A DNA stretch of 64,000 nt, taken from contig CP145413.1 in NCBI GenBank assembly GCA_036867785.1, positions 868,001 through 932,000 of the forward strand, in the 5' to 3' direction. The DNA is from Plasmodiophora brassicae (lineage: Eukaryota > Endomyxa: Phytomyxea > Phytomyxea > Plasmodiophorida). This document shows, piece after piece, positions 1-12,600 of this stretch. The translations under genes and the position numbers were made by a program. Position 1 is the stretch's first letter, and each line of letters begins with the position of its first letter. The notes under the pieces are model-generated. The model had not been told where the DNA came from. It was given only the letters and a program-made list of their open reading frames with translations, and did not search any database.

Positions 1-1
1 G

Positions 2-349
2 TCCTTGGCCCTGGCCTGGCCACCCGCCCTGTGGACCTTGCCCTTGGCTCTGTGCATCTCCTTGTCCCTGGCCGCGCCGCCCACGATGTCGGCCGTGCCC
101 TCCACCCTGTCCAGGGGATCCTCCTCCGTATCCACCTCCGCCACGGCCACCTCCACCGTAACCGCCTCCACCGTGGCCGCCTCCACCGTGACCGCCTCCA
201 CCGTGACCGCCTCCACCGTGGCCGCCTCCACCGTGACCGCCTCCCCCGTGTCCCCAACGACCCTGCGAGGATGCATCTTCACCTTGGCTATCAGCTAGCG
301 ATACGACGATCGCGAGGAGCGCGACGATGATCGGGATCGTGAGTCGCAT
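2..349 (-). CDS. Secreted glycine/histidine-repeat protein (partial, runs off left edge)
   Basis: The minus strand opens with ATG at 349-347 and stays open to the window edge, so only the N-terminal 116 residues are seen. The first ~20 residues (MRLTIPIIVALLAIVVSLADS) form a clear signal peptide with a hydrophobic core. After a short polar linker the chain becomes a pentapeptide-like repeat of four glycines and one histidine, about six times. It then moves to Gly/Tyr and Gly/Arg units, and finally to a Gln/Gly-rich tail. Such composition is seen in extracellular structural or wall-associated proteins, and the regular histidines could bind metal ions; both are inferences. No domain is recognised. 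The plus-strand Ser/Thr/Val-rich reading of the same repeat lacks these protein-like features and is treated as a shadow. Confidence 0.6.
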   Translation of the reverse strand, partial: MRLTIPIIVALLAIVVSLADSQGEDASSQGRWGHGGGGHGGGGHGGGGHGGGGHGGGGHGGGGYGGGGRGGGGYGGGSPGQGGGHGRHRGRRGQGQGDAQSQGQGPQGGWPGQGQG

Positions 350-634
350 TGGCAGAGTGCTGATGTTCCCACGCCTATATCACAATGAACCTGTCGGGAC
401 CTGGGGATCACACTGTCTGCAGGTAGTCACCGCTGCCGTCGTCGCTGCGTGTTCCCTTAACGGAACACGTTTCCCCCAGCCCCGTTGTGACACTGTCGTC
501 ACTTTGACGCCGCTTCAGTTTCATTAAGGTCTTCCGTATTGGCCTACCTGGCATATTCTATGCAGGCGCTCCCCTGCTTCCCCAGTGAAGGTTATGTTAC
601 GTCAGTGTATTCGTTGATGAACGATGGCCTCCAC

Positions 635-3600
635 CTAAACCGAGGTGTCGGTCAGGAAAATGGCCGCCCCAGCCAGGATCCATTGTCGAGCGTCGCCAGA
701 GCACGGCAACTTCAGTTCGCTGACTACTTTGTCCCGGGTTGTTGACTCGTATAGTGGTAACTGGACGGCATCGTTGTACGGGTCAGGTTGCGCGGCATCG
801 ACGAACGCAATGTAGCAGAGTGGCAGCGCCTGCAGTAACGGGGACTGAGCACTCAGGGAGGAAAGTTGCCCATTGGTGAACGCCGCTCCCTGAAGAAGAA
901 GCCTGCGCGCGCGCATAGCGTTCAGAACGAATCAGGCATGAACATTGCTCCTGTTCCTATCGTACCCTTCGACCTGCATGACAGGCGACGCTGCGCGTGG
1001 CACTCTTGTCCTGTCGAGCGCACAGACGATCCTGAGCGAGTCGATCGACAGCTGGAGCTGCCGTGCTGTCTCCTGTCGGAACGCGTTCAGGAAGGCCGCC
1101 GGGTGGAACAGGTGGGCGAGGCGCAACGGAGCGCTCAGGAGCGAATTCGACGACAGCCGGTCGGCCCACGACGCCAGCGCAGGTTGTCGTGATATGACTT
1201 CGGAAACGAACGCGGATGCATTTTCAGGGCCGCTGGCCCAGATGCTTGACCAACTATGCAAACACGAGTTCGTCAACCGTACAGGACGTTATGGCTTTAC
1301 GCATCGCATACCTGGACGGGACGGAACCCTTCATTAGGGCCCTGGCATCGGCTTCGATCTGGGACGTTCGTATACCGGTGCCTGACCAGACCAGGTCGTA
1401 CAGCGCACCCAGGCTGCTGTCGATGACCGCAGCCAGGTTCGTGACTCGGCATTTCTCGAGGTTCAGGAAGTTGACAAGCGGCGAAGCATCGTCACCGGGA
1501 GGTGTGTCCGCGCCATACGTGGGGCCGTTCCGAGGTGATGAGCGCCACAGCGTCATCACGGGAGACAGAAGCGCCCGCCAAGCGTCACGATCGTATCGGT
1601 CAGCGTGGGCAGCACTGACGAGCGCATGGTGCAGCGTTTTCAGCTGCCCCAGTACCGCAGCGCTTCGTTGACGCTGAACGCTGCCCTCGACGTTCTCCGG
1701 TAACCCGAAGACGAGGGGCGAATCGGTGTCGGGCAGTGAACGTATTACTCGAAGGAAGTCGCCGTGGGCCGCACTCGAAGGGATGCGCACGCTGGGACCC
1801 AGGTCGACGTCGTCCCGGAATATGTTCTCGATGTAAGCACGTAGGACTCGACAGTCGAATGCGTTATCGATGCGGCCACCGTAGACCGCGTCCTGCATCA
1901 GCCCATAAATCGTAGGCCATGGCACCGGCGAAGGAGCGCTGCGCCCGGAACAGATACCGTCGATGATATCCGCACCTGCTCGCAGGTCGGCCAGGGAAAA
2001 TTCGTAAAACTTCGTCCAGCCCTGTGGAATATAAATTCGCCGCTCCTGAACAAGGGCGTGGAACCAAGCGAGGCAGAACAGCAGGCGCGCCCGCGTGGTA
2101 TCGTTTCCTTTGCCGACGAAGTCGTCGTTCCACATGGAGTATGTCGACAGAAGGTTACGCTTGACGCCGGGAGGCGCCTCGACAGTCACTTTGGTGGCGC
2201 GTTGCAGCAGCATTGCTGGCCAGCATGCATGCGACTCGCTGGTCAGCCATAAACGATAGCGTTCGTGGCACTTCGACAGCGCACCGAGGGCCTTCTCCAG
2301 CGTGGGAAGCCAGGTTGAGACCAGATGCAAGTTCTTGAGGCAGACCCAGCTCCCGTTACTCGATGCAGTTGAAATGGCCTTCAGCGCCGCATCCGTTTGG
2401 CCCTGACCCATGGCGATCTGCACGAGAGGAACACCACTGGATTCCGCTAGCTCTTCAATGTCTCGGGTGGGATCCGCTCCGGGCGACGTGACAAACAGAA
2501 CGGGAGAAGGCGAACGTAGCAGTTCGTTGAGCGTTGCGGTGGATGGCGATGCGGTCGGCAAGCCCAATGCATTGCACGCGAACGAGACCATTGCGCTATG
2601 CAGGCGGTCGGGTCTGACCGCAGCAAGGACTAACAGGCGCTGTGCGGGATTCAGCGCTTTCGACAGCGCCGGAGGTAGGTCGTTCTCGCAGCGAGGCGAC
2701 GCCACCCAGGACTGCCAGGCTCCAACGTCGACGCCGGACAATGACGTTATCATGTCGGGGAACGCCTGTGCAAGGGAGGCGTAGGCCGCGTGGCGATCGG
2801 CAGGTAACCAAGTAGGAGGCCTACTGGTTCCCGGCCTGTGCACCGTTCAGTCATAGGCAGGTGCCGCACCTGATATTATACGCAGTGTACCTGGTAGGTC
2901 CTGCAGTGACGCCGATAAGGAACGACCAGGACTGGTCATCGATCAAATCCGGCCGCAGTCCTCGCGCGAGATGCATAGCGAAGGTCAAGCGGTCATCCTT
3001 GAAGAGCGATTGCGCAATGACGCGGTACACTCGACCAATCAAGCCGCGCGAGAATCTCGCTATTCTCTCAGCCTTGTCTGAAGCTGATAAGGCCTTGGCT
3101 TGGTCCGTTATGTTTGCAAGGAATTCTGCAATAAAGGAGTTCTGTCGGCAGGGATCAGCATGACGGCATAACCACGCCTGAGGATCAGTTATTATATCAC
3201 TTACCAAACTGAAGCGGTACATCGGGTTCGTATGGTACAGAACGTCGACCAAGAAGAACAGCCGAGCCCCGGTATCGGCAATCGGTTGATACGCCATCCT
3301 CTGGCTGTCAAGACTGGCCTGAATCTGACGCGCGTTCTCAAGCCCTGTCTGAATTTCAGTGCTCCTTGCCTTGGACGCCTGCAGCGATTCCGCCAGGGTC
3401 TTATTCTCCAGGATATTTCCTTCGGATGTGGCAAGTTCCTCGAGCAGTTTACGTTCGAGATCCGCTAGCTGGACGTGTAAACAGTCTTCCTGACGAAGCA
3501 GGTCCGTCTGTCGGCAGGTCCTCATCAGTCGAGCACGTTGACAGACGCGTGAACCTGGTTACCTTCTTCTTTTCCAGTTCGGGTTCTTCCTGAGCCAGAG

Positions 3601-6600
3601 TCGTACTGAGAAGTTGCGACTGAAGCCCGGAGAAGGTCACTGTGAAATTGACGACATTCACGTTCGCCTCGTCGGTAGGTGTGAGCTGGATGTCAGTGCG
3701 GCGAGTCACGAGGTACAGCGCGAAGTCGTCACTGAAGTCAACCAGCTTGTCGCCGACGGGGACGACCCATCTGGGGCCCTGACGAACAAGGTCGCGTCGA
3801 AGAAGGGGGTACAGAGCGGGCTCGATGCCATCAACGTCTTTGATGACGAGAGATTTCCCGAACCTCACCGATAGCTCAAGAACAGACGAGAACCGAGGGT
3901 CGTTGTTGACAAGCACCTCGACAGGGCGATGCTCAGCATGTAGGCGTGACTCCAGCCATCGTTCCGCCTGCCGTGCAGGGTCGATCACAAACGGGGTTTG
4001 ACGCGAGCGCACGATCACGATGGCGTTTTCGACTGAGAGGGCGTCCCCGCTCAGGCCTTGCTCCTTCCACGAAATCGTCTCGGATGCGGTTGCTAGGAAA
4101 CGCGGCAGAGAGAACGGCTCGGCGCCGCGCTCCGACTTCCAGGATTCCAGGGCCAGACGACGGTCATCTTCAGGGCGGCCACCCAGATAGGCGATGAAGG
4201 CGGCGGCAGTGACGACTTGTGAAGGCAAATCGTTCAGAAGGGCATCTAGGCGACCGTGATCTCGAGTCCACCTCGCCTTTTCGTCTCCAAGTTGCCCGAG
4301 CAGGCTCTGTGCCCTGTTGAGAATCTCCTGCGCGCTCTGCAACCCAAGCCGGAGAGCCTCGGCCTCACTGGTCGTCCTGGCAAACGCGACCTTTAGCGTC
4401 TGAACAGAACTGTCCAGCTTCTGAAGTTCTTCAACGCAGGCCTGGAGCCGCGATCGCGAGCTAGCCAGTGCCGCGTTGGCTGCGTTGAGATCTGCTTCCA
4501 GAGGGGCGATTCGCTCGAGGACGTCCGCGTAGCGAACGTTGGCCTGGACCCAGGCGGCAAGCGGTGCTGCGGCAACGTTCACACGGTAGATCGTCTTGTG
4601 GTCGAAGCTGCTCTCTTTCTTGGCAAGGAGCGCCTTGACCTTCTCACGAGTCTCCCGGGACGCCCTTCTCGCGTCGAAATTGACAATCTCCTCCTTGAAC
4701 GTTGCCGATGCGAGTAATCGTTTCATGGAATTCCAGGACACGTCGTCGTTGCCCATAAACATCAAGACGCCCGACAGGACATCGTGGACGGCTTCCGGTG
4801 GCATGCGCAGCGCCCTCATCTCGGCGAGCGCTTCCTTGCGGATCGACCCGACCGCTTCGCGGGACGCGTCCAGGACAGGGGCGATCTCGCTGAGCTCCTT
4901 CTCGACCTCGACCTTCCTGGCCCGCAACCGCTCCTCCTTGTCGCCCAGGGTCGACTGCAGCGCCTGCACCTCCAGTCGCCGTTCGCTGGCCGCCGACATC
5001 GACTCGCTGATCGACTGCAGCGCCGCATCCGCCTCGACCTGCTTCGCCTGCAGCGCCCTCTGCTTCTGCACCGCCTCGCCCGACAGCGTCGCGACCAGCG
5101 ACTCCGCCTGCCACCATCGCCCCCCGTCAGCCAGCGGGCCCCCGACCAAACGACACATTCCAACTGATCGTCATTACCTCGCGGAGCTTGTCGAGGCCCA
5201 GGGCCAGGAATCGGCGTTTGCCCTGGAGGCGGCCGCGTTCGCTGGCGAGGACCTGCGTGTAGGTGTCGACCAGGGCGATCAGCTTCTGCGGGGCGCTGCG
5301 GGTCCCGGCCCAGTCGTGCATGGCGATGAGGCGCTGGACGACCGGGTGGTTCGCGTCGACCAGGCCGTCGGCGTCGTCGTCGTCGCCGCGCTGGCCTGGG
5401 CGCGTCTCAAGGAGCACGTGGCGCAGGCGCGCCTGGAGCAGCGCCCGGATGGCCGCGTTCGTCCAGGTTGCTCGCCAGAGGATCGTGCACCGGTGAAGCA
5501 ACGCCGGGTTGCTCGTCAGCCTGCTGACGAATTCAGGGTGCTGCGGGTCCATCAGGAGCGCAATGTGCAGGTTGCGGAGGACGCGTTGGGCGAACAGGTC
5601 GGCGACCGGGACCGGGGTCGCCTGTGCGGCCGCCAGCTCCCGTAGGCCTCCGCTCTGCAGGACAGCGTCGAACTCGGCGCCCGTGTACAGCCCTGGGATC
5701 TGCCCCGACGACAGCAGGCTGTTGACCGATTCCAGCATGTGCGCATGGACCAGCTGATGCTCCTGGAGGAGCAGGACGACGTGCTCGCCGTCGACGCCCG
5801 CCCGCCGCATCAGATCCTTCAGGTCGCCGTCGAACTGCCTGGCCGTGTACGAGCGGGAAACGGGAGGCGTGAACAGGTGCAGGCTTCGCATGTGGCACAG
5901 CAGCTGGAGTATCGACCGGCGACCGACGCCAGACGGCCCAACGCATAGGATCGACCCGCCAGGTGCCGACAGGACGCGGTCGGTATTGGCCAGGGCCATC
6001 AGCATCTCCGGGAACATGACGATATCCAGAGGTCGGTATTCGCGTTCGTAACTGCGAAGCCCATCGCTCACGAGCGCTTGCAGATCCGTCATCGTGACCC
6101 GCTGCAGAACGGGGCCGATGTCGCTCGGACCGCTGCCACCACCGGACGAAGGCGTCCCGCTGAGGAGACTGGAGAAACAGGACAACGGGGGATCGTCGAT
6201 CTTGAAACCCCAGCGTTCGCCCAGCGACGCCGCCAGCATCGTGTCGAAGCGCTCCTGGGCGTTGCGATCGACAAGTCGGTCGCGGAACGTCCGGCAGGCC
6301 TCGTTGGCGAATACCTCGAGGAGGTGCTCCCGCGACAGATCGTACCGCAGCAGGGCCTTGGCCCACCCCGTCAAGTCACGTGGCGTGAACACGTAATGCC
6401 GGTTCGTATCGGCGGGGAACGTGGCCCGGACCGTCGCGTAGAAGTCGGTCATCGTCACCGCCAGAGCGTGGGCCGCGTCGGGCCTGCCCCAACGCCCGCT
6501 GTCGGCAGACGCCGCCGCGCGAACGATGGGCGCCAGGTACGACGTACAGATCGCCTCCAGGTCGGCCTTGCTCGGGTAGTCGACGACCAGTATGCGGACC

Positions 6601-9600
6601 ACTGACGTGAATCGCAGGGACAGCGCGTGCCGCCCAGCGGACTGGCTCAGGCTCGCCCCGATGATGACGCCTTCGACGCGCACGAATTCGAGTTCGTTGT
6701 CGACGCGATCGTAAAACCCTCCATGCGTGACGATCTGCGTCAGCAACGCGATCAGCTCGATGGTCCCGTACTTGTCGGGGCGCGCGAGGTTGATGTCCTT
6801 CAGGAACACCACGAGACGGTCGCCGCGTGCGGGTCGCAGGACACGCCCCGACGCTCCCTGAACCGTCGTGCACACGTCGCGTAGCCGTTGGACGACATGG
6901 ACGGCCCGCGTCTGCGCCGAACAGTGCAACGTGGCGTGGGCGAACCCGGCCTGCTGGAGCGCCGCCCGCACCAGGAGCGACTTCCCGCAGCCCTCGGGCC
7001 CGACGACAACGAACGGCTGGCCCTGGCGGATCCATGGCGTCAGGGTCGCCAGGTTCGCCTGCAATTCCGCGGTCAGCACCGGGGCGCCCAACGTGACCTC
7101 TCCGTCGATTCGCTCGAACCGCCTGATGGACGACCCGGCGTCCGTCGTCACGTGCAACGGGTCGCCGCCAGCGTCGTGGAGGGCGCGGTCGCCCGACCAC
7201 CCGAACACCTCGCTGGCCAGACGTCGGCGATCCGTCGTGGACATGTTGGCACCAAGGCCACGGGCAAGGCCGACGGCGAAGGCGACCCGCGAGCGAGCAT
7301 CGCCGACATGGGACAGCGCTGCCTGGACGACCCCGGCCGTACTGCAAGGGACGGCCGCGTGTGGCGCCTGCGTGATCGCCCTGTAGAACAGGTCGTCGAT
7401 GCTGTCGGCGGCGACGCGACGCACGCTGTCGTCGGGCAGGCGCTTCAGCCAGGAGGCCACGATGGCCCTGACGTCGAGGTCGTCGTCGCCGACCAGGATC
7501 ATGCCCATGCGGGAGACGGTGGCGGGAGACGCGAACTCCAGGTCGGCGGTCTCGAACACGAAGTTGACGTTCGACCCGAATTGCAGGCGCTCGCCGTTCG
7601 GCATCGTCAGCAGGTGGTTGTCGTCCAGGACGGAGTTCAACGACTCGATCCACTCCGGGTCGACGTCGCCGTCGCACACGATCCAGAAGGTCGTGCCGGG
7701 GTCGGCGACGACCTGGCGCGCCGCCCGCGTCAGGACGCCATCCGTCCATTCGCGCGTGTCGACGTCCATGTGGCCCAGCAGCGCGGTACGCTCCATGGAT
7801 TTCGGGTTCAGCACGATGCGCCTGACCGGGCGCCCCAGGATCCCCAGGGCGTCGCCCAGCATGGCGAGCAGCGTCGACTTGCCGCAGCCGGACGGGCCCA
7901 CGACGACAACGCCCATCCGCTGCGACAGCGCATCGTACAGCTGGAGCGCCTTCCTGACTTGCCCGGGGACGACCTCGAGGTGCCGCGCCTGCGCCGCCGC
8001 CTCGATCGCCCTGGCCAGGTCGGCGTTGTCGACGTCGCCGACCGCTGTCCCCGGGAACAGGTCCCCGATCAGCGCCCGGAACCGTCCGGCGTCGGCGGCC
8101 GCCAATTTCGACAACGTCGACGCACGCAGCGCCTGCACGACGAGGCGCTTCTCGACGTCCTCCGACCTGGTGGACCCTGCGGTGGCGTGCGCGTGCCGCT
8201 CGCGACTGAAGAGCTGGCCGGCGAGGCGCAGGACGGCCTTGAGCGCGCGAAGCCCCCAGTCGTAATGCCGCTGTGGGGACAGGAGCTGCCGGGCGAGGTC
8301 GTAGACGCTGACCAGCTTGGCGCCCAGCATGCGCGCATGGGTGAACCCCTCCGAGTACAGGACGACCTCGGCGATCAGCACGTTGTCGGGGGCGGTCATC
8401 GCCACCGACCGGAACAGGGCCTTCAGGTTGTCGGGCAGGCGGCTGCGCCCGCCGTACTCCTTGCCGGCCGGGTTCATCGTCACGAAGATGCCGGCGTTCG
8501 GGTCGACGTTGATCTGCGCGCCCAGCAGGTCGACGTGCGACTGGCGCCCCTTCAGCGCCGCCTGTATCACCTGGATCTGCTGCGACACGGCCGACAGCTG
8601 ATCCTCCTTGAGCCGGTTGAACTCGTCGAAGCAGCCCCAGGCGCCCGACTTCACCAGGCCCGTGAAGATCCTGCCCATGCCCTGGAAGTCGATGCCCTCG
8701 TCGCAGTTGAACACGAGGACCTGGCGGCCGAGCGCCTGCCCCAGCGCCTTCACCGACTCGGTCTTGCCGGTGCCCGCCGGCCCGTACGGGTTGCCCCCGT
8801 ACCCGAGGAACATGCCCTGCGTCAGGACCAGGTAGCACTTATCGGTCAGGGGCGTGTGGACGAGGCGCGGCGCGTTCCCCTGGTACTCGTACGTGTAGTC
8901 GAACCGGGCCGAGCACATGCGGGCCACACACTGACGCGTCTGCTCGTCCAGGTAGAACCGCAGCTGCTTCTGCCAGGGCCAGGCGTTCGTGTCGCGAACC
9001 TGCTCGCGCTCCAACACCTCCAGCACCTCGACGTGGTGCACCATCTCGATCACCAACGCCTTCACCTTCAGGTCCTGGACGGCGTTCGCCGCCGGCGCTC
9101 GTGTGAGGTCGGCCAGGCGGGCCATACGCGCCGACCGCAACGACGCGAACGACGTGCTGCCGCCCTTGGACGCGCGTATCGCCTGTTCGACGTCGGCCGT
9201 GAACCGGATCTGGTCGGCCAGCGACAGGATCTGCGACGGGAACCTGTCGATCCAGGCCATTGTTGGCGGGACGGCGGCCGTCGTCGTCGTCGCCGCCGCG
9301 ACACAGTCGACGAGCAGGCCGGCCAGCGTCTTCCGCATCTCGTCCGCCAGGCGGGACAGCCACTCGTCCACGTCGGCGCTGAGGGCGACCTTCGCCCGCA
9401 GGTTGACGACCTCGCCGTCGCCGCTGACCATGGCGACGATCGCCGGCCCGTCGAACCGGACGCTGTCGATGCCCTGGAACAGCTTCTTCAGGTGCGACTG
9501 GATCACGGCCGGGTTGTCGGCCTGGCCCAGGATCTCCAGCAGGGCGTCGTCGCCGATGAAGTAGAACCTGGGGAACAGCGAGCGCTTCGCCTCGAGGAAC

Positions 9601-12600
9601 TCGGCCAGGGCGCGCTGGCACCGGTCCAGCTGGTCGGCCATGGACGCCAGCCGGTCGTCCAGGCCCGCCATCGCCGTCAGCGCCATCACGTTGCGATTGC
9701 GCGCGATCGACGCCATCAGCGCCCTGAAGTCGTCGTCGACGCGCGCGAACCGCCCCTGCTCGTTGGGCAGGGCGCCCCGGCCGAAGATGGGCGCCAGGTA
9801 CACCCAGCGCCGCTGGATCCCGTTCAGGCGGTGCAGGGCGCCGTCCAGCGTCGTCAGGCGCCTCTCGATCTGGGCGGCCAGGTCGGCGAACGGCGCAAAG
9901 TACGGCGAGTCGCGCAGCGACGCCAGCATGGCCTGCTGGTCGCCCGCCTGCGTCATGACGTCCTTCCAGCCCCGGATCAGGGCGACGCCACCGCCGCCCT
10001 GATCCGCGCCGCCCGTCAGCTCGAACTCGGTCTGGTCCGCCCAGGCGCGCATCTCCTCGAACGCCTCGCGCAGGGCGACCTCGCCCTGCGCCCGCCCCGC
10101 CAGCTCCTTCAGCGCCGGCGTCTGCTCGACGACGACGACGTGGGCCGCCAGGAAATGCGACAGGCGCAACGTGGCCAGCGTGACGCCCTTGGGGAAGGCG
10201 AGCCGGTGGAACAGGGCGGCCCAGTGCTCCTTCTCGAACAGCTCGCCGGTCAGGTAGCGGACGGCGCCGGCCACGTTGTCGACCGGGACGATGCGGTCGC
10301 GGATCGCCCGGGCCAGCGCGGCGTGCTCGGCGCCCAGCGCCCGCGCCCGCGCCTTCCAGGCGGCGGCGAACTCGGCCAGGTCGAGGGCGTGGGCGCGGAA
10401 CTCGACCCACGCCTCCGACGTCATGCGGGCCAGCGCCGACCCGAACTCATCCAGGACGGCCCAGGCGCGCTCGACGGCGCCCAGGTCGCCGGCCACCCTG
10501 GCGAGGGCGTCGCCGAGGTCGGGCGCCGCCAGGTCGAACGCGGCGAACTCCGCCTGGAGGTCGGCGGCCTGCCGCTCCCACGTCGACACCTCCGCCCGCC
10601 ACTCGCCCAGCTGGGCGCGGACGCGCTCCCGCTCGGCGGCGCCGGCGTCGTCGTCGTCGACGCTGGCGGCCAGCGACTCGGGCGTGGGGCGCAGCGCCAT
10701 CCACCGGGACGCCAGCTTGTCCAGGTCGCCCTTCATCGTGCGGGCGCGCGTCGCCAGCGCGTCCCGGCAGACGGTCGCCGAGTCGGCCAGCAGGTCGCCG
10801 AACGCGTCCAGGCCGATGACGGCGGCGTCCCAGCGCTGCCGGGCGGGCGACACGTGGACGCGCTCGTCGACACCCCGGAACAGGGCGTTGCGCGCGTCAA
10901 TGTCGCCGAACGCCCCGTCCAGGGCGGCGCGCCGGCCGACCAGCGCCGCCCACGACGCCCGGGCGGACGCCACCTCGCCGCTGGACTGGGGGCGCACCGT
11001 CAGCAGCGCGTCGACGTCGTCGGCGAACCGCTCCAGGTCGCCGAGCGCCGTCGTGATCGACCGGCGCAGCGCGCTGCCGACGGCGTCGGCGACGCGCCGC
11101 ACGATGTCGTCGACGGCGCTCCTGAGCGACGCCATGGCGACCGTGACGGGGCCGACGCGGACCACCTCCGGGATCCGGGACGCTTCCCGGCGGCGCTCGT
11201 CGACGTCGTCGAGGTTGGCGGCGAACCGAGCGACGGGGGCGTGCGCCGGCAGGATCGCGTCGACCTGGTCCTGGACGTCGAGGGCGCCGGGGGCGACCCA
11301 GTCCTGGTAGGCGTCGACCAGGGCGCGCAGCTGCGCCCAGGTCGATTCGCCCTGGGCGAACACGGCGACGATGGCGGGCGCCGCCGTCGCCGCCAGCGAC
11401 GCGTACAGGCGCAGGGCGTCCGGGTTGGCCGGGTCGGCGCCCCGGAACGTGGTGGGCGCGGCCACGACCCGGCGCACGTGCCTGACGTACGCCAGGCGAA
11501 GGTCCTCGATGCCCGGGCGCAGCTGGAGCGCCCGCTGCTGCCAGACCAGGTCCGCCTTCAGCTCCGGCTGGGGGACGTTCGCCAGCGCCCTGCGTCGACA
11601 GACACGCTCAGCAGGTGACGTTGGGCGTCGCCACGCGCCTTACGCGGTGTACGCCACCGACAGGGCCTTGAAGAGCTGGTGGTCCCAGTGGCGTCGCCAC
11701 ATCACCATGGAGGGCGGCGCGCTGGTGCGCTCCTGCGCGTCGATCAGGCCCTGGATGCGCGTGACGAGGTCGGGCCAGCGCGCCAGGTCGGTGGCGAACA
11801 GGGCGACGACCTGGGCGGCGACGGCGCCGTGCGCCGCCCGCAGGCGCCGGTTCTTGGAGGTCAGCGCGTCGGCCGCCTGCATCAGCGCGCCGACGTACGC
11901 CTCGAGCTGGTCGGGGCTGTCCCAGGTGGCGCCCGCCCTGCTCTGGACGGCGGCCTCGAACGCGTGCGCCTCGGCGAGCAGCATGGGCTTCTGCGACGGC
12001 AGGATCTGCGCCGCCATCGTGTTGTAGAAGTTGGCGACCTGCTGGAGCTGGACGGCGTACCGGTAGAACCGGTCGCCCGTCTCGGCCGCCAGCTGGACGT
12101 CGGCCGGGATCCGGTACCCGAGCTCCGACAGCGACCGCACGTCGCGCAGCAACGCCACGAGCCGCTCGCTGTAGTGGACGCGCATGTCGCCGTCGCCCTC
12201 GACGTCCAGGTCGATCAGGCTGCCGCGCGTCTGCAGGGCCAGCGCCGACCGCCCGTCGTTCAGCGCCGCCTGCGTGTCGCGCAGCCAGGCGTCGAACTCG
12301 CCGGCGGCGAACGCGCCGGCGTCGTGCGCCAGGTCGTCGGCCAGCGCCTGCAGCTGCCCGAGGCCCGACACGCCCAGCAGGACGCGCGACACGACCGCCG
12401 TCGTCTGCTGGGCGCGCCCGCGGATCTGCGACGCCCAGACGATGCGCGCGACCGCCTCGCCCAGGTTCCGGCCCACGGTCGTCGTCGTCGGGTCCGCGCC
12501 CGATCGCGCCTCGAACGTGACGCGCAGGGCGCGCACTTGCCCCGTCATCCGGGCGAGCAGGGCCTCGCGCTCGCTGGCGAGGTCGTCGGCGGCGGTCGCC

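Noticed and set aside
120-260. Short-period DNA repeat that could be read as a CRISPR-like or satellite array
   Set aside because: Units are 15 bp, without spacers, and encode the Gly/His repeats; this is coding repetition.
5-298. Plus-strand Ser/Thr/Val repeat protein with a hydrophobic start
   Set aside because: The minus strand gives a better signal peptide and a regular Gly/His repeat in a single frame. The plus frame is its complement.
4596-5645. A 349-codon plus-strand frame over dynein exons 3-4
   Set aside because: Antisense to the conserved stalk region and crosses a well-supported intron; Ser/Ala-rich shadow.
6376-8838. An 820-codon minus-strand frame overlapping dynein AAA1-AAA3
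   Set aside because: It is a shifted reading of dynein exon 3, giving Arg/Pro/Gly-rich sequence without structure.
6888-11618. A 1576-codon open frame on the plus strand, antisense to dynein exon 3
   Set aside because: The opposite strand encodes conserved dynein AAA modules. The antisense frame is rich in Arg, Gly, Gln, Val and Asp with no domain, as expected from extreme GC-ending codon bias suppressing stops on the other strand.
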